A DNA stretch of 64,000 bases, taken from Blautia wexlerae DSM 19850. GTDB taxonomy: Bacteria; Bacillota; Clostridia; Lachnospirales; Lachnospiraceae. This document shows, piece after piece, positions 35,974 through 45,625 of the stretch (the first letter of the stretch is position 1; every line of letters starts with the position of its first letter). The DNA lies in the NCBI RefSeq assembly GCF_025148125.1, contig NZ_CP102267.1, positions 311,501 through 375,500 on the forward strand, given 5' to 3'. The notes beneath the pieces are model-generated. The model was not told where the DNA came from. It was given only the letters and a program-made list of their open reading frames with translations, and ran no database searches. Both the position numbers and the translations under genes were made by a program.

Positions 35974-37365
35974 ATGAAGTTAACAACAGTAAAAGAGATT
36001 TACAAAGAGAGAGAAAAATACCTGGATAAAGAGGTTACAGTAGGTGGATGGGTACGAAGCGTACGTGATTCCAAGACATTTGGATTTATCGTGCTTCACG
36101 ACGGAAGCTTCTTTGAGACTCTTCAGGTAGTTTATCACGATACAATGGAGAACTTTGCTGAGATCAGCAAATTAAACGTAGGTGCAGCGATCATTGTCAA
36201 AGGTACACTGGTAGCAACTCCACAGGCAAAACAGCCATTTGAGATCCAGGCAGCAGAAGTTACAGTAGAGGGTAATTCTGCACCTGATTATCCGCTTCAG
36301 AAGAAACGCCACAGTCTTGAATACTTAAGAACCATCACACATCTCCGTCCGAGAACAAACACATTCCAGGCAGTATTTCGTGTACGTTCTCTGTGTGCCT
36401 ATGCGATTCACCGTTTCTTCCAGGAGCAGGGATTTGTTTATGTGCATACTCCGCTGATCACAGGAAGCGACTGTGAAGGTGCAGGTGAGATGTTCCAGGT
36501 AACTACTCTGGATATGAACAACGTTCCGACAGATGACAAGGGTGCTGTAGATTACTCTCAGGATTTCTTCGGAAAAGAAACTAATCTGACAGTAAGCGGA
36601 CAGTTAAACTGCGAGACTTTTGCACAGGCATTCCGCAATGTTTATACTTTCGGACCAACCTTCCGCGCTGAGAATTCAAACACAACCCGCCATGCGGCAG
36701 AGTTCTGGATGATCGAGCCGGAATGCGCATTTGCAGATTTAAATGACAACATGGATCTTGCAGAGGCAATGCTGAAATATGTGATCCGTTATGTACTGGA
36801 GAATGCACCGGAAGAGATGAATTTCTTCAATTCTTTTGTTGATAAGGGACTTCTGGACAGACTGAACCATGTGATCAATTCTGAGTTTGGTCATGTTACT
36901 TACACAGAAGCAGTAGAGCTTCTGGAGAAGAACAACGATAAATTTGACTACAAAGTATTCTGGGGATGCGATCTGCAGACAGAGCATGAACGTTATCTTA
37001 CAGAAGAAATCTTTAAGAAACCTGTATTTGTAACAGATTATCCGAAAGAGATCAAAGCTTTCTACATGAAGATGAATGAGGATAACAAGACTGTTGCAGC
37101 TATGGACTGTCTGGTGCCTGGAATCGGTGAGATCATCGGTGGAAGCCAGAGAGAGGATGACATTGAGAAACTTGAGAAACGTATGGACGAGCTGGGACTT
37201 AAGAAAGAGGATTATGACTTCTATCTTGATCTTCGTAAATATGGTTCCACACGCCATTCAGGATTTGGTCTTGGATTTGAACGTTGCGTAATGTACCTTA
37301 CCGGCATGGGCAACATCCGCGACGTAATTCCATTCCCAAGAACTGTTAAAAACTGTGATTTATAA
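35974..37365 (+). CDS. asnS: Asparaginyl-tRNA synthetase
   Basis: A 463-residue class IIb synthetase charging tRNA-Asn. It has an N-terminal OB-fold anticodon-binding domain (about 15-110, [18 protein letters not shown], with [10 protein letters not shown] as core) and a catalytic domain with class II motif 2 ([22 protein letters not shown], core [12 protein letters not shown]) and motif 3 ([15 protein letters not shown]). Length and motifs are normal. The ribosome-binding site GAGGAAAG is adequate. Confidence 0.96.
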   Translation: MKLTTVKEIYKEREKYLDKEVTVGGWVRSVRDSKTFGFIVLHDGSFFETLQVVYHDTMENFAEISKLNVGAAIIVKGTLVATPQAKQPFEIQAAEVTVEGNSAPDYPLQKKRHSLEYLRTITHLRPRTNTFQAVFRVRSLCAYAIHRFFQEQGFVYVHTPLITGSDCEGAGEMFQVTTLDMNNVPTDDKGAVDYSQDFFGKETNLTVSGQLNCETFAQAFRNVYTFGPTFRAENSNTTRHAAEFWMIEPECAFADLNDNMDLAEAMLKYVIRYVLENAPEEMNFFNSFVDKGLLDRLNHVINSEFGHVTYTEAVELLEKNNDKFDYKVFWGCDLQTEHERYLTEEIFKKPVFVTDYPKEIKAFYMKMNEDNKTVAAMDCLVPGIGEIIGGSQREDDIEKLEKRMDELGLKKEDYDFYLDLRKYGSTRHSGFGLGFERCVMYLTGMGNIRDVIPFPRTVKNCDL

Positions 37366-37449
37366 TTTGACTGATATCAGTATTGTGGGAGCATTGAAGC
37401 TGCAGAGCAATCCGCAGATATCAAAAATGTTATAGAAAGAGAGATTGGC

Positions 37450-38502
37450 ATGAGATTTATTCATCTTGCAGATGTACACCTTGGTGCAGTTCCTGACAGG
37501 GGCTGTCCATGGAGCAGCAGGCGGGAGGAAGAAATCTGGGAAACTTTCCGCCGGGTTATTGCGGGTATCCGCGAGAATCCGGTGGATTTGTTATTTATAG
37601 CAGGAGATTTGTTCCACCGCCAGCCTCTTCTACGGGAACTGAAAGAAGTAAATAACCTGTTTTCCACCATCCCGGATACCCGGGTTTATCTGATGGCAGG
37701 AAATCATGACTATATTAAGGCTGATTCTTTTTACCGGGATTTTCAGTGGGAAAAGAATGTGACATTTTTTAAGAATGAACAGCTTACCTGTGTGAAAGAT
37801 GAGAAACTGGATGTTTATGTATATGGACTGAGCTATGAACATCAGGAAATAGAGAATCCTCTGTATGATTCTATACATCCTGCAGAGGGAGAGGGGGTTC
37901 ACATTTTACTGGCTCATGGTGGAGATGCGAAGCATATCCCCATGAATATCAAATCAATTGCTGCGTCAGGATTTGATTATATTGCATTAGGACATATTCA
38001 TAAACCCCAGATTCTGATCCGGGATAATGCAGCTTATGCAGGTGCGTTGGAGCCTGTTGACAGAAATGATCTGGGTGATCATGGATACATAGAAGGACAT
38101 CTGGAAAACGGAAGGCTTAAGACAAATTTTGTTCCTTTTGCCTGCCGTTCCTATGAGCAGATTCTTCTGATGCTGCGTGAAGATTCTACACAGGCATCTC
38201 TGGAAGATATGCTGAAGGCGGATCTGGCGAATAAAGGACGCATGAATATCTACAGGATCGTGATCCAAGGAACCAGGGCACCAGAGCTTCTGCTGCTTCC
38301 CGAGAGACTGAAGTCTTTTGGCTACGTAACAGAGGTTCTGGATGAATCAAAGCCTTCCTATGATCTGGAAGCACTTCAAAAAAAATATAGTGGAACACTG
38401 ATCGGTGACTATATCAGTTATTTTCTTGAAAAAGACAGAAATGCAGTGGAGGAGAAGGCATTATATTATGGTCTTCAGGCTTTACTGGAAACAAGCAGGT
38501 GA
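37450..38502 (+). CDS. SbcD/YhaO-like DNA repair metallophosphoesterase
   Basis: A 350-residue Mre11/SbcD-type calcineurin-like phosphoesterase. Metal-binding motifs in order are HLADVHLGA, FIAGDLFHR, LMAGNHDYI, LLAHGG and ALGHIHKPQ. It pairs with the SMC-like gene directly downstream, as YhaO pairs with YhaN in Bacillus. It probably processes DNA ends in repair. Confidence 0.9.
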   Translation: MRFIHLADVHLGAVPDRGCPWSSRREEEIWETFRRVIAGIRENPVDLLFIAGDLFHRQPLLRELKEVNNLFSTIPDTRVYLMAGNHDYIKADSFYRDFQWEKNVTFFKNEQLTCVKDEKLDVYVYGLSYEHQEIENPLYDSIHPAEGEGVHILLAHGGDAKHIPMNIKSIAASGFDYIALGHIHKPQILIRDNAAYAGALEPVDRNDLGDHGYIEGHLENGRLKTNFVPFACRSYEQILLMLREDSTQASLEDMLKADLANKGRMNIYRIVIQGTRAPELLLLPERLKSFGYVTEVLDESKPSYDLEALQKKYSGTLIGDYISYFLEKDRNAVEEKALYYGLQALLETSR

Positions 38503-38512
38503 CAGACAGAAT

Positions 38513-39838
38513 ATGATTATCAGACAGTTAAATATTAAAAACTCTGGAGAAATCCATGATAAAACTTTAGAGTTTTCTCCGGGAATTAACGTTCTGTATG
38601 GAGAGAATGAAAGCGAAAGAGCGATAGTACATACGTATATTAAAAATATGTTTCTCGGAGATATCAGTGAAGCAATCTACGATAATGCAGTTTTTGCTGC
38701 GAAGTTAAAGAGTCCGACAGAACAGGATCTGGCTCGGGAGCTGCAAAAATTTATGACCGGCTATCAGGGAACTGCAGACAGCTCCATGGATCTGGGACGG
38801 GCCATGCAGATGCTCAAGATGTCCAGAAAGGGTTATCTGGTCCAGGCAGACAGAAAACAGAAAGAGACAGAACAGGAGAGGCAGAAACTTCTGACCAGGA
38901 TGGATGATATCATAAGTGATCTGAATAATCTGAATGGAAAGCTGGATCAGATTAATGAGAAAGAGGAGTCGTTACGGATGCATCCCGGAGATGAAAATGG
39001 TGCGGTTATTCTGGATGAGAGAATGGCACAGGCAAAGGCAAAAAGAAACAGCTTTGCAATGGGAATGCTGATATCGGCCGCTGCCGGCATCTTTGGATTG
39101 ATTCTGACTGCGATTATAGCGGACAGTGTTTCGGTAAGTCTGATCGTAGCGGTTATTGCAGCTGCGTTGGTGGGATTTTGTGGAAAACAGCAGCTGAAGT
39201 ATGCAAGGGAATTTCAGAAGAGAATACGGATGAAGAAACGCTGGGTATCCAGGCAGGAGAAACTCAGATGCAGTAAAGAAAATCTCAGACAGGACTATGA
39301 TGAGAAAGAAACAGAACTTTGTAACCTTAAGGAAGAATACCGGGAATACGAAGAAAATTCTTTTCTGCTTACATCGGAAGAGCGGGAGGTACAGGCTCTG
39401 AATATGGCGATGGAAACCATAGAGAGAATGTCAGGAAATATTCATCTTCAGGTGGGACGAAAGCTGCAGATACGTACTTCTCAGATTTTGAGTGAGATTA
39501 CAGATGGTGAATATCAGGACGTACAGATGGATGCGGCATCCCACATGACAGTAACTACCGGGAACGGAGTGGAAGCACTGGAATGTCTCAGCCGCGGCAC
39601 TCTGGAGCTGATTTATTTTGCCATGCGCATGGCTGCAGGAGAGCTTCTGTGTCAGGAAGAAAGTCTGCCGGTGATACTGGATGATATCTTTGGGATGTAT
39701 GAGGAAGAAGATCTTGAGGCAGTTCTTGGATGGATGTATAAGGAGAAAAAGCAGGTTATCATCAGTACCTGCAGTAAACGCGAGATGGAACTTCTGGACA
39801 GAGAGGGAATCCCTTATGGGAAGCAAATTATTTCCTGA
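38513..39838 (+). CDS. YhaN-like SMC/Rad50-type protein with degenerate Walker A
   Basis: A 441-residue partner of the phosphoesterase, short for the family. The P-loop region reads YGENESERAI (residues 29-38) where relatives have YGxNExGKST, so the catalytic Lys is missing. The signature LSRGTLELIYFAMRMA and Walker B VILDDIFGMY remain. Two coiled-coil stretches flank a hydrophobic double segment (about 175-225) that may enter the membrane. The start at 38513 follows AGGTGAC. Probably inactive in ATP binding or dependent on a partner subunit. Confidence 0.75.
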   Translation: MIIRQLNIKNSGEIHDKTLEFSPGINVLYGENESERAIVHTYIKNMFLGDISEAIYDNAVFAAKLKSPTEQDLARELQKFMTGYQGTADSSMDLGRAMQMLKMSRKGYLVQADRKQKETEQERQKLLTRMDDIISDLNNLNGKLDQINEKEESLRMHPGDENGAVILDERMAQAKAKRNSFAMGMLISAAAGIFGLILTAIIADSVSVSLIVAVIAAALVGFCGKQQLKYAREFQKRIRMKKRWVSRQEKLRCSKENLRQDYDEKETELCNLKEEYREYEENSFLLTSEEREVQALNMAMETIERMSGNIHLQVGRKLQIRTSQILSEITDGEYQDVQMDAASHMTVTTGNGVEALECLSRGTLELIYFAMRMAAGELLCQEESLPVILDDIFGMYEEEDLEAVLGWMYKEKKQVIISTCSKREMELLDREGIPYGKQIIS

Positions 39839-39910
39839 ATTTTTAACCAGACTGCGAAGCAGTTATTCAGTGTAGGGCCGTATAGAAGAGTAGATTGCAT
39901 TATATATAAC

Positions 39911-39981
39911 AAAAAGAGAGATTTCATGTACTGCAGGAATTTCGGATGAAACAGCCGGAACAGAACATGAAATCTCTTTTT
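39911..39981. terminator. Bidirectional terminator between the YhaN-like gene and prs
   Basis: AGAGATTTCATGT (39917-39929) pairs with ACATGAAATCTCT (39965-39977), flanked by an A run on the left and a T run on the right, so it works for both convergent genes. The stretch 39839-39910 before it holds no gene. Confidence 0.8.
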
Positions 39982-40001
39982 ATAAATTTTACAGAAGTTA
40001 T

Positions 40002-41189
40002 TTATTTCTCATCATACTGAGCCATATAATTGCTTACGCAGCGGTTGATCCTGTCAACCGGGTTGAGCAGATAGCTTACGGACTGATCATGATTAAGAGT
40101 ATCAATGATCAGGGCGATATATTTACTCATATCACAGGAGATGTAGTAATCTTTTGCAAGAAGCTCAGGAGACTGATAGATCAGGTTTGTAGTGAGCAGT
40201 TTGTCAAACACTCCTGCCTTATGAGCCTCATCAAATTTCTCGAGTCCGTTTGTAAACAGTCCGAAAGTAGAGCAGATATAAATTCTGCCTGCTCCTCTTT
40301 CCTTGAGGAGAGAAGAAATCTTAAGAACTGTATCACCGGAAGAAATCATATCATCGATCAGGATCATATCTTTGCCCTTAAGGTTTGGACCGAGGAATTC
40401 GTAAGCTGCGATCGGGTGACGTCCGTTGATTCTCTTGGAGTAATCCAGACGTTTGTAATACATACCCATATCAACACCAAGGATATTGGCAAGATAGATT
40501 GCGCGGTTCATGCTTCCCTCATCAGGGCTGATGATCATGAAATGATCGTTGTCGATGTGAAGTCCTTTCTCATGGTTGAGAAGAGCTTTGATAAACTGAT
40601 AGGATGGCTGTACAGTCTCAAATCCATGCAGAGGTGTTGCATTCTGCACGCGCGCGTCATGTGCGTCAAAAGTGATGATGTTTTCCACACCCATACTTAC
40701 AAGCTCCTGAAGTGCTGTTGCACAGTCCAGGGATTCTCTGCCGCTGCGGATATTCTGGCGGCTTTCGTACAGATAAGGCATGATCACGTTTACTCTGCGG
40801 GCTTTGCCGCCGATTGCGCCGATCACACGTTTCAGATCCTGAAAATGGTCATCAGGAGACATAAGATTCTCGTATGGTCCGATGCTGTAGGTAAGACTGT
40901 AGTTACATACATCAACCATCAGATAGATATCGTCACCACGTACAGATTCCATGATCGTACATTTCGCCTCACCGGAACCGAAACGTGCTGTCTGGACCGG
41001 TATCAGATAGGACTCTCTCTGATAACCCTCAAATGCAAAAGAATCAAGCTCTTCGTGGCTGCGCTCTTTACGCCACTGTATCAGCCATTCATTTACTTTT
41101 TCACCCAGATCCTTACAGCTGATCAGAGGGATCAGACCAAGTCTGCCCACCGGAAGTGTAGTTAAATCTTTAGTTGTTGCCTGTGCCAT
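40002..41189 (-). CDS. prs: Ribose-phosphate pyrophosphokinase, long form
   Basis: Makes PRPP from ribose-5-phosphate and ATP for nucleotide, His and Trp synthesis. The PRPP-binding signature MILIDDMISSGDTV and the catalytic loop residues in YESRQNIRSGR are present, together with FDAHDARVQN. At 395 residues it is about 80 longer than typical Prs, with an extended N-terminal part. AGGAGG, lying inside the last codons of the upstream dnaC-like gene, drives its translation 3 nt after that stop, so the two are coupled. Confidence 0.9.
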   Translation of the reverse strand: MAQATTKDLTTLPVGRLGLIPLISCKDLGEKVNEWLIQWRKERSHEELDSFAFEGYQRESYLIPVQTARFGSGEAKCTIMESVRGDDIYLMVDVCNYSLTYSIGPYENLMSPDDHFQDLKRVIGAIGGKARRVNVIMPYLYESRQNIRSGRESLDCATALQELVSMGVENIITFDAHDARVQNATPLHGFETVQPSYQFIKALLNHEKGLHIDNDHFMIISPDEGSMNRAIYLANILGVDMGMYYKRLDYSKRINGRHPIAAYEFLGPNLKGKDMILIDDMISSGDTVLKISSLLKERGAGRIYICSTFGLFTNGLEKFDEAHKAGVFDKLLTTNLIYQSPELLAKDYYISCDMSKYIALIIDTLNHDQSVSYLLNPVDRINRCVSNYMAQYDEK

Positions 41190-41192
41190 GTT

Positions 41193-42176
41193 TTATTTTC
41201 CTCCTAAAAAAATTTTCTGTATACGGATATCCTTTCCTTCCAGCTTCACCATACGGTAGTTGCTGGCGATTCTCGAAAAGGTTCGTTCGGAATAAGTATC
41301 CGAGAAATTTTCCAGTTTCAGATTTGTTGATATGATCGTAGACTTCCTGCGCATGATGCGTTCATTTATGCACAAAAACAACTGGGAAGAGACAAAGCTG
41401 TTTGTAAGTTCAGTTCCCAGGTCGTCGATGATCAGCAGATCGCTGTCAAATACAAATTCCTGTCCTTCTGTTTTATCTCTGGAGAATTTGGAGTCTGCCA
41501 GCAGTTCAAACAGATCAAATGCGGAAAAGTACATAACGCAATGTGCTGATTCCAGAAGATCATGAGCAATACAGTGAGAAAGAAAAGTCTTACCCACACC
41601 GGTATCACCGTAAAGAAACAGATTCTCAAAGGAACTGTCAAAATTTCTCACAAAACCTCTGGCAATATCATAAGCTCTCCGGGCCGTCTCTCTTTCTGTC
41701 AGTCCGGTAGCTTCGTTCTTCATTGTATCAGAATAATAATCAAAAGAAAAGTGGTCAAAGTTTTCTTTTTTGAGAATTTCTTTTAAATTGGACTGCGTAT
41801 AGAGCAGTTCTATCTCTGCTTTCTTAAAACAGGTACATTTTTGGCTTCCGACGTAACCGGTATCCTGACAGACCGGACACTTATATGGAAGTTCCAGATA
41901 ATTCTCCGGATATGAGTTACATACCAGCAGGGCATTGCGCTCCTGGGACAGAAGAGAGATTGCAGCTTTAAGGTCCTCAAGACCTGATGATTCTCCGCTT
42001 AAGAGTGCTCTTGCTTTTTTGGCGCTTAAGGTGGCAACCTCTTCATCTATTTCGTGGATGCGCGGGATTTTTTTATAAATCTCCTGAGTACGCTCCTCCA
42101 GAATACGTCTGTTCTGAGACTGGGTCTTGCTGTATTCCCGCATGATCGTATCATACTGATAATTCTGTAAAGGCAT
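41193..42176 (-). CDS. DnaC/DnaI-type replicative helicase loader
   Basis: A 327-residue AAA+ ATPase. The N-terminus is helical; a zinc-binding segment CPVCQDTGYVGSQKCTCF lies near 100-117 and the ATPase carries Walker A GDTGVGKT and Walker B LLIIDDLG. This matches DnaC-family helicase loaders of Clostridia. It follows the DnaD gene after 68 nt, forming a primosome gene pair, and runs directly into prs. Confidence 0.9.
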   Translation of the reverse strand: MPLQNYQYDTIMREYSKTQSQNRRILEERTQEIYKKIPRIHEIDEEVATLSAKKARALLSGESSGLEDLKAAISLLSQERNALLVCNSYPENYLELPYKCPVCQDTGYVGSQKCTCFKKAEIELLYTQSNLKEILKKENFDHFSFDYYSDTMKNEATGLTERETARRAYDIARGFVRNFDSSFENLFLYGDTGVGKTFLSHCIAHDLLESAHCVMYFSAFDLFELLADSKFSRDKTEGQEFVFDSDLLIIDDLGTELTNSFVSSQLFLCINERIMRRKSTIISTNLKLENFSDTYSERTFSRIASNYRMVKLEGKDIRIQKIFLGGK

Positions 42177-42244
42177 GACTTCACACCCTTTCGTTTGTTT
42201 TTTTGTAGCTGTTCAGTGACTTTCAGACGATTATGTCACTGCCG

Positions 42245-43327
42245 TTACTGATTCAGTAATTTCTTTTCATATTCGTTAAAGTCGTACTGTCGCTGATGGA
42301 AATTGTTAAACCGGTTTGATGTAGCCGGTTTGGAAGCTGCTTTTCGCTGGGTATTCTTTTCCAGCTTCTGGCGCTGATGCTGAGCATCGAGGAGCCGGAC
42401 ATCTGCAAGTGTACGGACATTTTTATCTTTCCATCCGGAAAGGATTTTATCTGCATACTGGAAACTTGGCTGTCCGGTAGAGAGAACTGTACGGCTGCAG
42501 GCTTCCTGGATGATATCCATGGTAAAACCATAATCATTCAGCCAGGTGTTCATAAGAGAAATCTCTGTATCTACCGGATTTCGTCCGCTGATTCCCATTG
42601 ATTTAAAAATAGTAAAGTATTCTTTGGCATAACGGGAATTTGCCTCTTTTGCCATGGTGACAGTGGTGATTCCCTCATCTGCCCAGGCAAGAGCAACGGT
42701 TTCTATGTAACGCATACTCTTATGCCCGCGGCTGACACTGTATTCGATCAGGTACTCGATCAGATCAGGCGAGAATTTCAGCTCATCATAGAAAAACAGG
42801 ATCTTTTTCATCTCGGTAGGAGTGAGCGTTTTGCCGAGATACTGTTCTGCGATATAGAGGAGCTGTACGATCTCATCATTTTGCTTTAATTCTTTTACAC
42901 GGTCAGGAGACAGTGCAGTGGCTGATCTGGTGGTCTGCTTCACAGGCTGTGCCGGCGCAGAAGAAGTCTGGGGTTCTGTTTTTGTAACAGGGGCTGCCGA
43001 AACAGTTGTGTCGGAAGCAGCAGATTTTACAGGTGGTACATTCAATATGATATCTGCTATATCTTCGTTATTTCTGTAGGTTAAAGTAAGGAGTTTTTCT
43101 TTCTCCCAGTATTTCAGAGCGCGGATAATGTCACGTTCTGTACAGAAGAAATGATCAGCCATCTGCTCCAGACTGAAGGGTACAGAGGTGTCAGAAAGAA
43201 GCCTCAGAAGATAGATATATACTTTCACAAATTCTCCATTGGCCCCAGGCATATAGTTGTCTATGAAATTGTTGGTTAATACAGTTACTTCCGCATTGCG
43301 GGAATTCTGTAAAGTGATCATAGCCAT
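42245..43327 (-). CDS. DnaD domain primosome protein
   Basis: A 360-residue protein with an N-terminal winged helix (about 30-90, FSLEQMADHFFCTERDIIRAL, core EQMADHFFCTERDI) and a Thr/Ala/Pro-rich linker (about 100-150). Two DnaD/DnaB2 domains follow (IVQLLYIAEQYLGKTLTPTEM and the later ISLMNTWLNDYGFTMDII), then a basic tail. ATG 43327 is chosen; the frame is open for 75 further codons, which run through the hairpin repeats upstream and read as repeats of LTSYYYE. It helps load the replicative helicase. Confidence 0.88.
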   Translation of the reverse strand: MAMITLQNSRNAEVTVLTNNFIDNYMPGANGEFVKVYIYLLRLLSDTSVPFSLEQMADHFFCTERDIIRALKYWEKEKLLTLTYRNNEDIADIILNVPPVKSAASDTTVSAAPVTKTEPQTSSAPAQPVKQTTRSATALSPDRVKELKQNDEIVQLLYIAEQYLGKTLTPTEMKKILFFYDELKFSPDLIEYLIEYSVSRGHKSMRYIETVALAWADEGITTVTMAKEANSRYAKEYFTIFKSMGISGRNPVDTEISLMNTWLNDYGFTMDIIQEACSRTVLSTGQPSFQYADKILSGWKDKNVRTLADVRLLDAQHQRQKLEKNTQRKAASKPATSNRFNNFHQRQYDFNEYEKKLLNQ

Positions 43328-43342
43328 GAATTTCCACTCTCT

Positions 43343-43496
43343 TTCATAATAATAAGATGTTAGGGTCAAAAGGTATTTTGCCCCTAACCTGATATCCACG
43401 AATTGCTCCGCTGCAAAGCAGCTCCCACAATTCTCATAATAATAAGATGTCAGAGTAAAAAAAGATATTTTTCCTCTGACTTGATATCTATGAATT
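43343..43496 (-). repeat. Two tandem hairpin repeats upstream of dnaD
   Basis: Copies at 43343-43404 and 43435-43496 share the flanks ATAATAATAAGATGT and TGATATC...GAATT. Each holds a hairpin: GTTAGGG (43359-43365) with CCCTAAC (43382-43388), and GTCAGAG (43449-43455) with CTCTGAC (43484-43490). Both differing stem positions change on both arms, so pairing is kept. They lie in the predicted leader of the DnaD gene on the minus strand. Confidence 0.8.
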
Positions 43497-43544
43497 ATAG
43501 CACAACATTTTTTAAAAGAGAATAGGGGATTTTTGTCGAAGATT

Positions 43545-43755
43545 TCATCCACATTTGAATGTGGATAATGTGGATAATGTGGAAAGGTGAAATATGGTAT
43601 ATATTATTGGAAACCTGAAAAATGTTGAATTTCAGGGAAAAACGGAGTATTACGGGGACGAATAATGTCGAATTATGTTAAGTGATTTATGCACATATAC
43701 ATCCACATATGCAGGCAGATGAAAATGTGTATAACGATGTGGAAAATGTGGATAA
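43545..43755. promoter_or_regulatory. DnaA-box cluster upstream of the dnaD-dnaC operon
   Basis: Five perfect TTATNCACA boxes occur in 200 bp: TGTGGATAA at 43560-43568, 43569-43577 and 43747-43755, TTATGCACA at 43687-43695 and TGTGTATAA at 43726-43734. Near matches lie at 43545-43553, 43578-43586 and 43738-43746. The region 43497-43890 has no gene and is AT-rich to its right. It may be a DnaA-controlled regulatory site or a DnaA titration or origin-like site; dnaA itself is not in the window. Confidence 0.75.
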
Positions 43756-43890
43756 GTGATCTGAACTGTTATAAATAAAGGAAGAACTGAGGGGGATAAA
43801 ATGTTTATAACTTTTTAATGGAAATTGTCGACAGAGACACAAGTGTTCAGTATCTTCTATTGCTATAAGTGCTATAAGTTGGGCGGTTGT

Positions 43891-43936
43891 AAAAAACAGG
43901 ACAATTCTGAAAAATTATTTTCCGAATTGTCCTGTG
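43891..43936 (-). terminator. Intrinsic terminator of murC
   Basis: ACAGGACAATTC and GAATTGTCCTGT (43896-43907 with 43924-43935) form a 12-bp stem, followed on the minus strand by TTTTTT. It lies about 33 nt after the murC stop codon. Confidence 0.8.
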
Positions 43937-43968
43937 TAAATTGCTGATATTTATGTCAGGCAGAAACA

Positions 43969-45348
43969 TTATTTACCCAGCAGATGCTCCCCGATATTTA
44001 CAACATCTCCGGCTCCCATGGTGATGAGCAGATCACCCTCCTGGCAGTTGGAGAGCAGATAACTCTCAATCTCATCAAAGGTAGGGAAATACTCGCAGGG
44101 AGTTCCCAGTTCCTGAATACGCTTCTGCAGATCTTCAGAAGAAATTCCCAGAGTATCGGTTTCTCTTGCTGCATAAATATCCGCAACTACCACATGATCT
44201 GCCAGGCTGAGTGCTTTGGCAAACTCCGGAAGCAGAGCTTTGGTACGGGTATATGTATGTGGCTGGAATACACACCATAATTTCTTATGGGGATAATTGT
44301 GTGCGGCATGAAGAGTTGCTTCAATCTCTGTAGGATGATGTGCATAATCGTCTACGATCGTAACCCCTGCAACCTCTCCTTTATACTGGAAACGGCGGTC
44401 TGTACCTGTGAAGCTTCCAAGTCCCTTGATGATCACTTCTTCGGAAAGACCAAGAAGATGACCGAGGGCAATTGCTGCCAGTGCATTGGAAACATTGTGG
44501 ATGCCCGGCACTTTCAGATAATAGCTGCCAACCTTAACGCCATTGCGCAGAACAGAGAAGGAAGCATGTCCATATTTGTCATAAGTGATATCTGCTGCCT
44601 GATAATCTGCATCATGTTCCAGACCATAAGTGATCACATTACATGGAAGATCCCGGATGATATCTTCATATTTCGGAGTATCTGCATTGATGATCAGTGT
44701 ACCGTCAGCAGGAAGAAGCTCTGCAAAGCGGCGGAAGGAATGACGGATATCGTCAATATCCTTAAAGAAATCCAGATGGTCTGCATCCATATTCAGGATA
44801 ATACTGATCTTCGGGAAAAAGCTCAGAAAGCTGTTTGTGTATTCGCAGGCTTCTGTGACAAAAGTCTCAGAATTGCCTACGCGGATGTTTCCGCCGATAG
44901 CAGGAAGAATACCTCCCACACTGATGGTCGGGTCACAGTCTCCTGCAAGAAGAATGTGAGATACCATAGATGTTGTGGTTGTTTTTCCATGAGTTCCGGA
45001 AATGGCAACAGGAGTGTCATAATTCCTCATAATCTGTCCGAGAAGCTCTGCACGTGTGAGCATTGGAAGTCCTTTTTCCTTTGCACAGGCAAATTCCGGG
45101 TTGTCAGGATGGATAGCTGCGGTATATACCACAACATCTACGTCATCGGTAATGTTTGTGGCACGCTGTCCGTAATAGATGGTGGCTCCCTTTTTCTCCA
45201 GTGCCTGCGTAAGAGGACTGGATTTGGAATCGGAACCGGAAATGACAAAATCCTCGCCGAGAAGAATCTCGGCCAGTCCGCTCATGCTGATGCCGCCGAT
45301 ACCGATAAAATGTATATGAAGTGGTTTGTGAAAATCTATCTGATACAT
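43969..45348 (-). CDS. murC: UDP-N-acetylmuramate--L-alanine ligase
   Basis: A 459-residue Mur ligase that adds L-Ala to UDP-MurNAc, the first step of the peptide stem. Visible features are the N-terminal IHFIGIGGISMSGLAEIL Rossmann segment, the ATP-binding SGTHGKTTTTS, the metal site NMDADHLDFF and VDDYAHHPTEI in the C-terminal domain. AAGGAG upstream of the start. As with murG, it lies outside a dcw cluster. It has its own promoter and terminator. Confidence 0.96.
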   Translation of the reverse strand: MYQIDFHKPLHIHFIGIGGISMSGLAEILLGEDFVISGSDSKSSPLTQALEKKGATIYYGQRATNITDDVDVVVYTAAIHPDNPEFACAKEKGLPMLTRAELLGQIMRNYDTPVAISGTHGKTTTTSMVSHILLAGDCDPTISVGGILPAIGGNIRVGNSETFVTEACEYTNSFLSFFPKISIILNMDADHLDFFKDIDDIRHSFRRFAELLPADGTLIINADTPKYEDIIRDLPCNVITYGLEHDADYQAADITYDKYGHASFSVLRNGVKVGSYYLKVPGIHNVSNALAAIALGHLLGLSEEVIIKGLGSFTGTDRRFQYKGEVAGVTIVDDYAHHPTEIEATLHAAHNYPHKKLWCVFQPHTYTRTKALLPEFAKALSLADHVVVADIYAARETDTLGISSEDLQKRIQELGTPCEYFPTFDEIESYLLSNCQEGDLLITMGAGDVVNIGEHLLGK

Positions 45349-45444
45349 AGTATGTTCTCCTTGATTAATTATTTACAAATCTTTATAAATCCGGTAACTG
45401 TAACATATTCGCATAGTTACTGGAACTGTTTTATCTGTCTGTTT

Positions 45445-45473
45445 ATTATACTCCCTGTGCCTTAAAATGAAAA
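45445..45473 (-). promoter_or_regulatory. Promoter of murC
   Basis: On the minus strand TTTTCA (complement of 45468-45473) and TATAAT (complement of 45445-45450) are separated by 17 bp. The start would lie about 90 nt upstream of murC. Confidence 0.5.
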
Positions 45474-45625
45474 GGACTTCTTTTGGTTGATAAAAAATTA
45501 CAAAAAACGACATTGGATATATGAAAAATGCCTAATAATATATCGGTGGAAATACAGACTCAATAAAAAACGTGTGCAAAAATCATAAAAAAACAAAAAA
45601 TGAGAAACAAAAATTGTAAATAATG

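Noticed and set aside
43497-43890. Chromosomal origin oriC
   Set aside because: The DnaA-box cluster is real, but dnaA, dnaN, rnpA and rpmH are absent nearby and no skew data are available, so an origin is not claimed.
40089-45465. Long open frames on the plus strand opposite prs (358 codons) and murC (392 codons)
   Set aside because: They mirror strongly conserved minus-strand genes and contain no recognisable domain or proper ribosome-binding site.
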